Source of the DNA: Ectocarpus siliculosus
Taxonomy: Eukaryota; Sar; Phaeophyceae; Ectocarpales; Ectocarpaceae
Assembly (NCBI GenBank): GCA_000310025.1
Contig: FN649753.1
Span: 14,361 to 31,663 of the forward strand
Length of the DNA stretch: 17,303 nucleotides
Direction of reading: 5' to 3'
Shown: in pieces, positions 1 through 9,657 of the stretch
How positions within the stretch are numbered: the stretch's first letter is position 1
Layout of the letters: every line of letters starts with the position of its first letter
Position numbers and translations under genes: made by a program
Notes under the pieces: generated by a model
The model's database searches: none
The model's input: only the letters and a program-made list of their open reading frames with translations
Told to the model about the DNA's origin: nothing

Positions 1-4
1 AGGG

Positions 5-496
5 ATGAATAAGTACTTGGACGGCCCCGTGGACTATGCGAATAAGCTGAAATTGCAATTTCCAGTAGGCGATCTGGACTTGCCAGAACGGAGGAAGAGG
101 TATACCATCCGTAGGAGAGAGGAAGAGGAGGATAGACACGCATGTCCATGTGGCAGATCGGAGGAGAGTAGACCCCACATAGTTGGGGAGTGTGAGTTGT
201 ACAGGAAGGAAGGAGAGGATCTCGAGGAGGAAATGAGACAGAGAGGGTGTGACATGGACAAGTTTGGTAAATTAGACAACAGCGAATAAACGATCGCGAT
301 AATTGGGGATAGATGGTGGGCACAAGAGGCCCTAGAGGACGGGGATAAGATGTGCAAGAAATTTTTATGGAGTTTGTGGCAGAAACGTAAAGAGCTCCCA
401 AATGTTGGTGGTGTCTCTAGTAGGTGTAGGAACGGTGCTCCGTCTCGAAAGGGACGCGTGGTCAATGGTCAAATGACTACGGCAAGCAACAAATGA
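5..496 (+). pseudogene. 3' end of a LINE-type (non-LTR) retrotransposon reverse transcriptase ORF, broken by one stop
   Basis: This is the C-terminal tail of a non-LTR retrotransposon polyprotein. The frame is open from the left edge to a TAA at 287-289. It then continues in the same frame, with no shift, to a TGA at 494-496. The first part has a basic and acidic stretch followed by a zinc-knuckle-like C-x-C-x8-H-x4-C pattern (residues 47, 49, 58 and 63 counting from base 5), typical of the region after the reverse transcriptase domain in LINEs. The part after the stop is Trp- and Lys/Arg-rich and resembles, from memory, tails of LINE-like ORFs abundant in brown algal genomes. The single internal stop, and the lack of the RT and endonuclease domains within the window, suggest an inactive copy. 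Whether it is 5'-truncated cannot be judged because the window starts inside it. It lies in the same orientation as the downstream TPLATE-like gene, probably within one of its introns or just upstream of it. Confidence 0.7.
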
Positions 497-501
497 GTAC
501 G

Positions 502-521
502 CCCCCCCCCCCCCCCCCCCC
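502..521. repeat. Poly-C tract of 20 bases
   Basis: An uninterrupted run of C begins five bases after the end of the retrotransposon reading frame. It may be part of the element's short 3' tail or a microsatellite that grew next to the insertion. Its length may be unreliable because of sequencing slippage. Confidence 0.9.
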
Positions 522-933
522 TCTTGGCCTTTGCTGGGTCTCTTGCTGGGTACACATGATGCTATGTTGTATGTCCCTCTTGGTGGTGGTGTTTTGTTTT
601 GGCTCTCTAGATCGGCTCCTGTACCCAAGCATCACCAGCGCACGCGGCATTTTGCGTGTCCACGTATCCCCTCTGTAAAATCAAAACACACGCGCCCATC
701 CTGGTTGCTGATCGCCACCTCGTGTTGTCCTTCCGTTTGGACCTCAAGCGATGTGAGTCACCAACGGTTAATCCAAATTTCAAGTCATGACTGTCTGCAT
801 ATGAGGCGCAGCTTACCACGCGTAGCCGACATCTGGCGGAATGCTCGACCACACCGTAGATAAATGATGTCAACACTGCCGTGCACTTGAAATTTTGACT
901 GTGAAGAGCCCGTTTTCTTTTTTTCAAATCCAG
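522..933. other. Non-coding stretch, probably intron of the TPLATE-like gene
   Basis: I see no supported gene here. The stretch ends in a clear pyrimidine-rich acceptor (T/C run followed by CAG at 931-933) that leads into the first recognisable TPLATE-like exon. A GTGAGT at about 750 looks like a splice donor, but the sequence before it does not resemble the expected protein. Confidence 0.5.
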
Positions 934-1194
934 CGGGTTCGCGATTGGATTCACGACTTCTTCTCGAGCCTCCCCAAGCTGTGCGACGACCCCAGCAACA
1001 TCGTCGCCGCCGCCGCTTTCTCGGCGATCGAAGCACTGCTTCGGGAACACCCGTTGTGTGAAACGGCAGTGGACAAGGAAGTGCGGGGGTTCTGGGGTCT
1101 AGAGAGCGACGTCCAACCGGAAGGGAAGGGGGGAGTGAAGGAAGGCCGAGGAAGCAGAGGAACCCCCGGTGGCATGTTTGGCGGACACAAGCAG
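934..1194 (+). CDS. TPLATE: TPLATE-like exon A
   Basis: Phase 0 at both ends. A T-rich tract and CAG precede the exon; GTATGG follows. It encodes helical solenoid repeats (VRDWIHDFFSSLPKL, then an Ala-rich helix). I align this with the plant TPLATE segment near residue 150, so earlier exons must exist upstream. The last 35 residues are a Gly/Lys-rich loop. Confidence 0.7.
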
Positions 1195-4100
1195 GTATGG
1201 TATACATTGGGCGACCTCGCGACGGCAAAATCCTTGCTTGCCTGAGTATGTGGATGCACTCTACCGTCTGTGGTAGATATGCATATTTTTGTTTGATTCG
1301 GGGTAGCAAGCAGTCTGGCGCCTGGTTCCGCACACGGCTATTACGCGCCACGCTCGCACCACTGCTGCGTCCGTGTTTGGGGAGCATGCCTCGGCTGGCC
1401 CGCTCGAGTTCCTCTTTTTTTTTTTCTGCCTCGCGTATATAGGTTGTCTCTCAAGGTAACCACTAGAACTTGCTTCTCTCGTTTCCGCACATATATCTCC
1501 CAACGTATCCTTCCATTTTGCTTCCCATTCTTTCGGCTGAAGCGTATGCAACGCTGTGCACACCCACAAACACATACCCCGTATTTTTTGTGTCCATCCA
1601 AAGGCGTTTCCGCTGCAGCACGTTGGCGAGATCGTCCTCCGCTCCGCGCTCCCTCGGATCCGGCGATTGCTCCATCGCCAGTCGCGGATGGTGGTGGACG
1701 GGGAGCCTCAAACGGCGGCCCCGGCCATGAGAGCGTGCGCCTCTGTCATGGTCGCAGCTCTTCGTCTCTCCACGAGCCCTTCGGGGAAGCCGATCGAAAA
1801 CCCCCTGCTGCAAAACCCTACCTCGGTGGACTTCCTCGGCGTCAAGAAGAGTGCTCTCGGTAGCGGTCCCAGCGGCAACGACGCTGGCGCCGAAGGCTCG
1901 ACGGGGAAGGAAGAGGAGAAGGACCTGGACGCCACCTTGCCGCCCAAGGATCTTGCAGAGGAGTGGCTTCGCGCACGTCTGGGGGGCATCCTGGAGGGGG
2001 GGAGGGGCGGAGACGCGCTGCTGGTGGAGACAGCGGCATGGGCGACGCTGAGGGTGCTGCATACGGTGGCGATGGGGCCGCTGAGGGTGTCGTTCGCGCC
2101 GAGGGTCGCGGAGGCGTTTCTCAGGGTCCTCGTGGCCGGGAAGGTGTGTGTTCCGGTCATATGGTGATGTGGACGCAAGAGAGTGGCGGTATGGCTTCGG
2201 AAGAACGTACCCTTGACGGAAGACAGTAGTGGCCTTGCGTGAGATTGGTGGTGGTGTGTTTTGTGTACCCCGCCCTGTTTTCGGTTTGCCCAGAATTTTC
2301 TTGTTGTTTGCATACACGATCAGAGATTTTTGGCAGAAAGCACCGGAAACAATGTCGTGGAAGCTAGGCGTGTCAAAGGGCAGCAGTAGATGCCTGTCCT
2401 GCTTTGACTGATTGATTGAGAGTAATGGCTCCAGTGTCTCACGATAAGGGTCACGCACGTGCGCAGGTATATATGATGCTACAAGTACGAACGCTGCGGT
2501 GAACAAACACCGGCTTGTTCCCTAAGTTTGAGGGTGAGGAACCACCAAATTTTGCAGCAAGCACTGCACTCGCGCGAAGGCTCTTCTTAGCGTGTTCTGC
2601 TTTCCCCCCGTGATTTCGAATGACAGGCCGCCACACCGAAACACTTGTGGCCATCGCTACACGCCGGGCACCAGGAGGTGGCCGCGGGCGCGGCGCTTGC
2701 CCTCCGACTGGCGTCCCCCTCCGCGACGGCGGCGCTCGCGCCGCACGTGCTAGCGGCCGCGGAGCGAGTGCCTCAGCCCAGGCAACGACTAGCCCTGCTG
2801 GCCGACGTGTTCTTCCTCCTGCTGGTTCGCCCGGGTAGGAACGGACGCGCCCCTTGCGTCGGTGGTGGTAGCGGTAGCGGCGGCGGCGAGAGGAATGATG
2901 ACCGGCAAGGAGGGGAAGGGGGCACCGGGAGCAGCCGGACAGGCGCACCGAGAGAGGGGCCGAAAATGCTGGCTTCGGTGCTTGATGAAGAGTGGTTTGA
3001 GCAGCTGGTGTCGGATTCACCCGGCAGGAGTGCGAGACGGCTGCTGTTCAGGGAGGAGGCTGTCGCGGTCCTTGTGACGACTTGCGCACAGGTGAGAGGA
3101 GACCTCGACGAGTCTTAACTGCATGACTCTCAAGTCGATTACTCTCAAGTCTCGCTTGGAGAGGTATGGGTGAATCGAACTGATGGGGGGCTGGGGCGAA
3201 GTGGGATAGCTTTGGAGGGACATGGGGGAACGGGCTAGTCAATGCAGTAGGCCGTCACGCGCTGGGCAACCAGCCGCTTATCAGACCGGACTGGACATGA
3301 CATAATGCTGATGAAATTCCCACGGCATGTGTGTCCTTTCGTGGCGGGTGTTGCCTATCTTACATGCCGCATTTTCCTTGTATCCATTGCACCTGTCGTC
3401 TCCACGAAACGCTGGTATGAAAACAAGACTTCCGTGAGTGGTCGTTGACCGCTGTCCTCCGCATTCACTCATATGTCCACGTGTCCCAATCAAATTGACT
3501 TGTTTCACCAGGTTCTTGCAGCTGGAGTCGTCGCAGCTCTGTCTCCCGCCGCCGAGAAGGCTGCCGCCGTGGGCATTGGCAACCTCGCACGATCTTGCGA
3601 CAGCAGATGCCGGGCAACCGCAGCACGGTCGGATACAAGCGAAGGACACAAGAACGGCTCCTCCGTTGGAAACGGGAACGCTAATTTCGCTGCAAGTGTG
3701 TCGGCGGCGGCGGCAGCGAGGGCAGCGGCGGCGGCCAAGAAAGGGCGCTGGTCCGACCTGGAGACGTGGCTGGACTGCTCCCTAACGGCGCTCGAGGCTT
3801 TCACGCGGTGCGTCAACTGGAACTCGAAGACGGGGTACGTCGGCGGCCTCGCTTACGTGCGGCTCTTGTCTCTCGTCCTTCGGTTGCTGTGCCCGTTGAC
3901 GGCCGCGCCGGCAGACAGCGGGGACGACAGGGATTCCGCCAGCACCGCCGATAGAGTTTTGTTGGGGGGTCGATCCTACGGTGGCGACGGCAAAGGGGGG
4001 GTTGACGTAGGCGTAGCGCTTGACGACGACAGCACGGCCGGGGGGGGGCGGGGTAGGTTGGCGTGGGCCCGACAGAGGCTCGCTCACGTGGTGGACGACT

Positions 4101-7100
4101 TGATGTGGAGGCTGCGGGAAGGGCTCCCAGGCAGGGACATACGCCTACGTCTGCTGCAGGTACTTGAAAGGATACGATAGATGACCGTCGACTATCGGTG
4201 TGCGGGACGGGTGGACTGGGGCGTGGGCGATGTTATTTTCTGAAGCGTGTTCGATTCGTTTTTGTTGCCTTACCCGTTCTCTTTGTGTCCATAGTCTTCA
4301 TTGTTGCAGCCATGTGACCCTATTTTCCACCATGTGTTTTCGAGTTGAGACATGCCGGTCTAGGTTTATTTGTTGTGAAACTGGAACGTTGCACGCGTGT
4401 TCCAAGTACCGCATTAGCCAATGCTCTGTATATCCATGTGGGCCTGACGCGAAATTTGTTTCCTTCCGAGCACCTCACATCTAGCCTGCTTGACCAACAT
4501 GTAGACTCCCCGTGGGGATTAATGTGGTTTGCGTTTTGGCGGTACGGTTTCCCGTCCAGATTCTCGGCACCGCGTGTCTGAAACAGATTGACCGTGCGCA
4601 CTCTGGTCGGTGTACACTTTCATCGTGCTCTCGGTGAGCTGTTTTCACCCCCAATACTTTTGGCAACGCGGCAGCAGACAGGACGATTACAAAAGCGCAG
4701 TGTCGACACCACCTTCCCCGGGTTGATGTTTCTCTTTATTTCAACAACAGTCACTCCCTGCTTAGCCGCTCGACGACTCTGAATAGCACAATGTATTGCA
4801 CTGCGCCTCCTTTCGCTGCTGCTTCTATTGCTCCACCACCCGTGCCAGGCAACTTGCACACATGTGGGGCTATCAGCAGTGGTCAGCGGAGATGTCGGGG
4901 TGACCGAGGATTCGGCGAACGAGCTAGTATCTGTGCTCCAGGTACAATGTTATCTGTGTGTTTCGTAGAGCATTTGCCTTACTGTACGAACACAAATAAC
5001 AAGCACGAGTTCTACCTGTCTGCCGGTTGCCTGATGTACTACAGCAGTAATGTTTTGTTCGCAAGCGCAATGTTTTCGTTTGACGCGGAACCTCCTTCTT
5101 CCCCTTGCTCTTAGGTCCATGCGAAAGGGGACGCAAGCTTCTTCAGCTGTACACCCACCCCGGGCAGCTTTCACCGCCCAACACGCTGCCCGTGCACGGA
5201 CCGATCGCCCACTCACCTTAGCTTATGGCCCCTCCCCGATGTTACTATAATACCCATATCCAATCTATCCCCCCGTGACTTGGTTTTTCCCGGCGGATAA
5301 GCCATCGAACACTTCTACTTTCCCGTTAGCTGGCTTACCAAGCTCCTTGCCTGGTACGATTGGTGGTACGCTACCAAGTACCACCCACCCACCCACCCCT
5401 CATCGTGAGCAGTTGAAGACCGTGCCCCAACCGCTGTTTTTGCTACATACAACTTGCGGCACGGTGGTGGCATGTCCACCGAACCCACCCCACTCCCGCA
5501 TCCACACGCTCTCCTTCCGACAAAATGTCTTAAAAAACGCGCGCCGGCGCGAGAACAGGGTGAGCTGGGTGAGCTCGACGCGCAAGCCGGCTTCAGCACG
5601 CAGCCGCGTCCTGCTCGGGCGGCAACGAGTGGTGGCGATGAACCCGGCGACGGCGATGACGGTCACAGAGGAACAGACGCCCACGCGGGCCGCGGAGGAG
5701 GCTCCAGCGGCTCGCCGGCGGCGGGCGGCGGCGGCGGCGGCGGTGGCGGCGCTGCAGCCCCTCAGGGACAGGGGGGTGATGACGGAGGCGCAGGGCGAGA
5801 AGCAGGTGGCGGTGGGCAGTGGGAATCGATTTCGTCCATCTCTGGGCGGACAGGGAGCTTGACGGATGTCATGGCGCACGAGCTCGTGATCGGCTGCCTC
5901 GTGAGGCTGGCGCTGGTGACGGAGGGAGAGACCGCCCACGAGGTCATGTCTGTGTTGGAACACGAGCGGGGCAGGGCGCGCGCGAGGGAGAGGCTGGGTC
6001 GCGGGGCCGTCGGGCCCATGGAGGAGATTGTCGCGAAGGTGGGCACGGTGTGGTATGCCCAGGTGGTGTACAGTGTAGAGGAAGGCCAATGGCGTGTCCC
6101 TGCACTTGCGTCTGCAGCACGAGGTGTTGCACAGATGGAAATAATGCACGGGAGTGGTTTGTGCTGCACTTGGAGCGAAGAGACTGTGGAAGTACAAATC
6201 ACGGTGAATCAACACTAATTCCTTCCTGCTCGTTGCGCAACTTGTGTCTTGTGTCTTTTTTTTTCTTTTTTTTTCTTCTTCCATGATCGTGCTTTCTTTC
6301 GCGACCTCCGCTCTACATCTTGAGCCCCAAGGCTTTTTCCCGACGAATGGCATGTTCTTAAGAGCAGACGCACGTATCGAAACAAGCTTATCCACGGCGG
6401 ACCCATTTTCCTTTCACTGATGACAGGGTATTCGAGCTCTCCAGTTGCTCGTCTTCCCATCTACAAGCCCCAAGGTCGCAGATGGTAGCCCGGAAGCGGT
6501 GCTGCTCAAGAGACTTGTGAGGACGATGGACCTTGGATGGCATGCAGTCGTGCAACCCGACGGTGAGAGATGTACGTCTCTCGTCTTTTCGCTTTGGTGG
6601 TTGACATGTATCTTGTGGCCGTGGGTGCTTTGCACCCATCCGAGCCTAGTTTTCTCGTTGAACGACCTGGATAAAGACCATGTACACTAGGGGCAAGACA
6701 ACCCGTGTGTAAATGAACTATACGTGAAAATCAGAAGGTTTCGACGAAAGCTTTTGGCCCTGCCGTAATACAAACAGAATTCCCGTTGACACCACATGCG
6801 GCAACGTGCTGCGAAAAAAACTGAAAACCGTCGCGTGCTGTTGGTACCTTTGCCCTTGTTCCCCTTCTCTTGCAACGACCGCGGTGTTCTCTCATATAAC
6901 AGAACGCGCTCTCACTGGCAGCAGCGCGGAGTTGTTCGACCACGAGGTGCATGCCTTCCCCAACCTTCACCGCCGTCTTCGGAGGCTCCTTTGCGGAGGG
7001 ATCGGTGTCGATACCGCGAGTACCGATGAAAGACCTAGCACTGGCAGTGGCGATTTTCCTGGAGACCTGGAGGCGGGAGCAGCGGCGGTGATCACGCCGT

Positions 7101-9657
7101 TCGAAGCTCACGCCTGGGAGGAAGAAGCACCGCAAGCTCAGCTGAACGGCGGAAGCGACCCCGTCGTCGTGACCGCCTCTCACATCGTCTATCACGGTGA
7201 CAGCGGTACCGGCGGCGGCGCTTGTGGCGCGACGGGGGGAGGGGGAAGGGCCCTCGGTCCCACGACACTGGCGGCGCTCGCGTTCGCTGGTGTAGATGGG
7301 GATGCCGCTTCGCCTGGGACCATTCCTGGGCTTGTCGGAAAGGTTGCGAGCCGTGCCGTGACGCTTCGGATTAGGGTCTTCAACGCGACGAACACCAGGC
7401 TACACGGGTTTTCCATTCGGCTTAGCTTTGGGCAGGGCGGGGAGGCGGTGGGGATGGGAGGGGGTGGGCGGGTGGAAAGCGCCGTCCAGGAGGTGCGTAA
7501 GGCGTTCCTGTGGGTCGGGGTGTAGTTGTGCCTTGCCTGCCGTAATTTGCTCGTGCTCGCTTCGGGGGGGGTGGGGGTTGTACTGCCACCCTTAATCTGC
7601 TGTGTTCTGCAACGGGCCACGGTTGCTGTCGTCTTTGTATATTGGATGAAGGTGTGTCGGAAACAATGCAAGGTCTCTGTGTAGGGTGGTCCGACTATCC
7701 CTGTGGGCAAGGTTGGACGTGCCCGCCTCGTATGAAAGAGCTCTGGTTTGCGTTTGTATGACGAACGCACACGCGTGCTCTCAACAAATTTAAGACCCAC
7801 CTCATTCTTACTCTGAATCATATTTAAGACACACGCTCGCGACGATGCTGCACACCTTTCACGAACGACATCAAAACATACACGGTTGCCAAATTTCGCG
7901 AGTGAGTGAAAGACTACCCCTTGGGCCCTTGTTTTTGCCGTCCGCTTCTGACGTGTTGAAGGTACTGATGCCGTCTGCAGCTCATACGCTAGAAGTACCG
8001 GTAACGCCACTGGACGTCCTGACAGACGTGATCGTTCACGTCAGTGTTGTCTTCCCAGATACGGAGGTGGGTGTCCAAGTGGCAAGCTAGCTGTTTCCCG
8101 AATTTTTCGTTTGTCTTGTCAAAATAGTCATGTCCATTTTTTTTTTGTTGAGGTGGCCGTTCACATGACCTGTGCGGTTGTCCGGGGGGAAACACGAATG
8201 ACGAGGCTTGTTTCAACCCCTGTGTGCCTACCATGGCCGCCTAGAATTTTGACATATGGATGGATGCGTATGCATGCCCACGAGCAGCTACAGTACCACG
8301 CCCATACAACAACACACCTGCTTTCCCGTTGTGTTGCGGGGAGAGGAGAGGCCCACCATTTTCTGCCGCTGCTGTACCACTGTGTTTGTGGCTTCGTGAA
8401 TGCACGCATATGTCTGCCTCGATCACATCTTGTCTCGTTGGCAGATATTGTATTGCGCATTCGAATTTCCCGACGTCTGCGCCGCTCTGCATCCAACCCC
8501 TCGCATTCAAGCATCTCTAACTGACCTTCTCCGCCTCGCCACCGGTACGACGTTTTTCATCGCCCCGTACCTATCACCTCCCTGGCCTGGTCACTCTCGA
8601 ACAGCCTGAATCGGAGTTTGAGTCAGAGGGAACCGCCGAGCTCCTCGGAGTTGAAAGTACGGAAAAGGGTAGAGGGGGCGATAGCGGTGGTGGCGGCAGC
8701 AACGCGCTATCGGGCTTTGGGCAAAACCAACCAAGCTTCGATGGCGGTGCCGGTGACACAGGAGTGGACGGCGGCGGCAGCGGCTCGGTAACCGTGATCC
8801 TGCAAGCCGGGAGTTATCGCGTACCCGCGGAGGCATTCTTGGGTCCTCCGGAGCGAGCCGCTGCCACTTGGGTTGGGTTTCAGAACGTTTGGTGCGGGTT
8901 GGCGTACGTCACGGCGATTCCTGTGGAATCTGCACGTCATCTGCCGCGTGCGATAACGGCGGCGGCAGGCCACGAACACGCGGCAATGTCTTTGCGGACG
9001 GCGAGCGGGGTACGGCTCGCAATGATGCCGGTATCAAGTAGAGGAGGAGGCGGTAGAGGCTGTGATGATGCGCGGTCGGCGGCGGCTGTGGAGTGCCCCG
9101 TCGGAAACACGGACTACGCGGTGTCGAGCGCGTGGGTGTTCCAGGCCTGGGACGGCACGCCAGTTCTCTGCGCCCTCACCGTGATGAAGGCGCCCTTCTC
9201 CTTGCTCCAAGCAAGCGGCGGTGGGGGCAAGGGTAGAGGTGGGGGCGGGGAACAACCCTCCTGGTACGGCCGTCTTGAGGTGCGTTGCGGCTCTCGCGCT
9301 TGCTTGGAATTCGCCCAATGCAGCCCTAAAAGACTGTCGACCTTCGTCACGAACGGAGTGTTTGCGCCCCCCGCCTCTGGCGACCAGCAGCAGCCAGGTC
9401 CGTTCGGTGGGGCTTTTTTGCCGACAGCGCCCGCGGTAACGGCGGTGCCCGGTGGCGGTGAGTTGAACGGGCCACACCCTGATTGGTTCTCCCGAACGGA
9501 CACGGTGGGGGTGCCGCCGCCACCCTGTCCCCCGGAGCAGAGGGCGGGAGTCTTCGCAACTGATGCGGCTAACTTTAAGCCGCTAGCGCGAGTGCTGCGG
9601 GACCAGCAACGCGTGGATACCACGCAGCCGGCGACCGCGCAGCCAGAAAGGGCCTAG
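934..9657 (+). CDS. TPLATE: TPLATE-like protein, TSET/TPLATE complex beta-adaptin-like subunit (5' partial, ten exons)
   Basis: Model: 934-1194, 1604-2143, 2627-3091, 3512-4159, 4849-4941, ~5559-6038, 6427-6562, 6903-7492, 7962-8066, 8605-9657, giving about 1456 residues without the N-terminus. TPLATE is the beta-adaptin-like subunit of TSET (plant TPLATE complex), a cytosolic adaptor that acts at the plasma membrane in clathrin-mediated endocytosis. The order of segments follows the plant protein. Alpha-solenoid helices occupy residues 1 to about 930. They include an LFREE motif (407-411) within a stretch that closely resembles the plant counterpart, and a Trp/Leu-rich segment (508-550). A beta-sandwich appendage begins near SDPVVV (959) with strand VTLRIRV (1027). 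A second C-terminal subdomain begins near VTVILQ (1168). The plant protein is about 1176 residues; here many Gly/Ser/Ala-rich loops lengthen it, and the charged plant C-terminal tail is absent. The alternative is another beta-adaptin-like subunit (for example AP-5 beta); I favour TPLATE because several segments match in order. Confidence 0.72.
1604..2143 (+). CDS. TPLATE: TPLATE-like exon B
   Basis: Phase 0 at both ends; the donor is AAG|GTGTGT. It encodes solenoid helices (EIVLRSALPRIRRLL; ALLVETAAWATLRVLH) separated by an acidic Gly/Ser/Glu/Asp-rich loop. A second in-frame acceptor (CTGCAG) would start the exon at 1619, removing five residues. The first acceptor has the better upstream T-rich tract. 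Confidence 0.68.
2627..3091 (+). CDS. TPLATE: TPLATE-like exon C
   Basis: The acceptor is GACAG at 2622-2626 and the donor GTGAGA at 3092; both are phase 0. The exon holds two parts of the solenoid: an Ala/Leu-rich helix pair ending in FFLLLVRPG, then after a glycine-rich loop the segment around LLFREEAVAVLV. This last segment is the strongest single match to plant TPLATE in the window. Confidence 0.75.
3512..4159 (+). CDS. TPLATE: TPLATE-like exon D
   Basis: The acceptor is TTTCACCAG and the donor CAG|GTACTT, both phase 0. After a low-complexity Ala-rich insert (AAAARAAAAAKKG), the segment WLDCSLTALEAF through VRLLSLVLRLL corresponds to a conserved plant TPLATE helix pair. A second variable loop (Gly/Asp/Ser) is followed by helix VVDDLMWRLREGLPGRDI and then RLRLLQ. 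Confidence 0.75.
4849..4941 (+). CDS. TPLATE: TPLATE-like exon E (short)
   Basis: A 31-codon exon. A long pyrimidine tract and CCAG precede it at 4848 and GTACAA follows; both ends are phase 0, which fits exons D and F. It ends in ANELVSVLQ. I chose the acceptor because the frame is closed by a TGA shortly upstream and this is the only AG giving phase 0. Confidence 0.5.
5559..6038 (+). CDS. TPLATE: TPLATE-like exon F (left boundary uncertain)
   Basis: The right part (about 5858-6038) encodes helices (DVMAHELVIGCLVRLALV) that fit the solenoid. The left half is a Gly/Ala/Asp-rich insert with a run of GGC codons. The donor is AAG|GTGGGC, phase 0; a second phase-0 donor (CAG|GTGGTG) lies at 6063. 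The acceptor at 5559 is weak; one at 5604 is equally possible. Confidence 0.5.
6427..6562 (+). CDS. TPLATE: TPLATE-like exon G
   Basis: The acceptor is CTGATGACAG, with a phase-0 start. The donor is G|GTGAGA and leaves one base (phase 1), which exon H completes. The exon encodes GIRALQLLVF, a short loop, then VLLKRLVRTMDL, matching a helix-loop-helix of plant TPLATE. Confidence 0.7.
6903..7492 (+). CDS. TPLATE: TPLATE-like exon H (end of solenoid and start of appendage)
   Basis: The acceptor is CATATAACAG; the first two bases complete a Glu codon with exon G. The end of the solenoid (FPNLHRRLRRLL) is followed by an acidic linker and then the appendage start SDPVVVTASH. A long Gly/Ala loop precedes strand VTLRIRVFNATN. 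The donor is taken as GAG|GTGCGT (phase 0). GTAAGG at 7497 is a stronger donor consensus but breaks the frame with exon I. Confidence 0.7.
7962..8066 (+). CDS. TPLATE: TPLATE-like exon I (appendage strands)
   Basis: A 35-codon exon, phase 0 at both ends, with donor GAG|GTGGGT. It encodes HTLEVPVTPLDVLTDVIVHV followed by SVVFPD, a pair of beta strands at the expected appendage position. Confidence 0.62.
8605..9657 (+). CDS. TPLATE: TPLATE-like exon J (terminal exon)
   Basis: The acceptor is CGAACAG after a C/T-rich tract; the stop TAG is at 9655-9657. A variable Gly/Ser linker is followed by the C-terminal appendage subdomain: VTVILQAGSYRVPAEAFLGP, then WVGFQNVW, then strands around DYAVSSAWVFQAW and CALTVMKAPF. 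The protein ends in a Pro/Gln/Gly-rich tail with no conserved domain that I recognise. Confidence 0.7.
   Translation, partial: PESEFESEGTAELLGVESTEKGRGGDSGGGGSNALSGFGQNQPSFDGGAGDTGVDGGGSGSVTVILQAGSYRVPAEAFLGPPERAAATWVGFQNVWCGLAYVTAIPVESARHLPRAITAAAGHEHAAMSLRTASGVRLAMMPVSSRGGGGRGCDDARSAAAVECPVGNTDYAVSSAWVFQAWDGTPVLCALTVMKAPFSLLQASGGGGKGRGGGGEQPSWYGRLEVRCGSRACLEFAQCSPKRLSTFVTNGVFAPPASGDQQQPGPFGGAFLPTAPAVTAVPGGGELNGPHPDWFSRTDTVGVPPPPCPPEQRAGVFATDAANFKPLARVLRDQQRVDTTQPATAQPERA

Noticed and set aside
531-863. Plus-strand open frame upstream of exon A with a GTGAGT donor-like site near 750
   Set aside because: The translation is Cys/Ser/Trp-rich and does not resemble the N-terminal part of TPLATE; no convincing acceptor precedes it.
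1463-2506. Long minus-strand open frame (347 codons) across TPLATE-like exon B
   Set aside because: It overlaps a well-supported exon on the other strand and reads as Arg/Pro/His-rich low-complexity protein, the usual shadow of a GC-rich coding sequence.
3126-3151. Direct repeat ACTCTCAAGTC (two copies, 15-base period)
   Set aside because: Short and inside an intron; likely chance or slippage.
5380-5400. Short ACCC tandem repeat
   Set aside because: Simple low-complexity repeat in an intron with no further structure.
5400-6395. Minus-strand open frame of 331 codons
   Set aside because: It is opposite exon F and its GGC-rich insert; the translation is Ala/Arg/Pro-rich without domain features.
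8404-8550. Possible extra TPLATE-like exon after GGCAG at about 8444 (translation begins ILYCAFEFPD)
   Set aside because: It ends in phase 1 while the next exon starts in phase 0, and exons I and J join cleanly without it.
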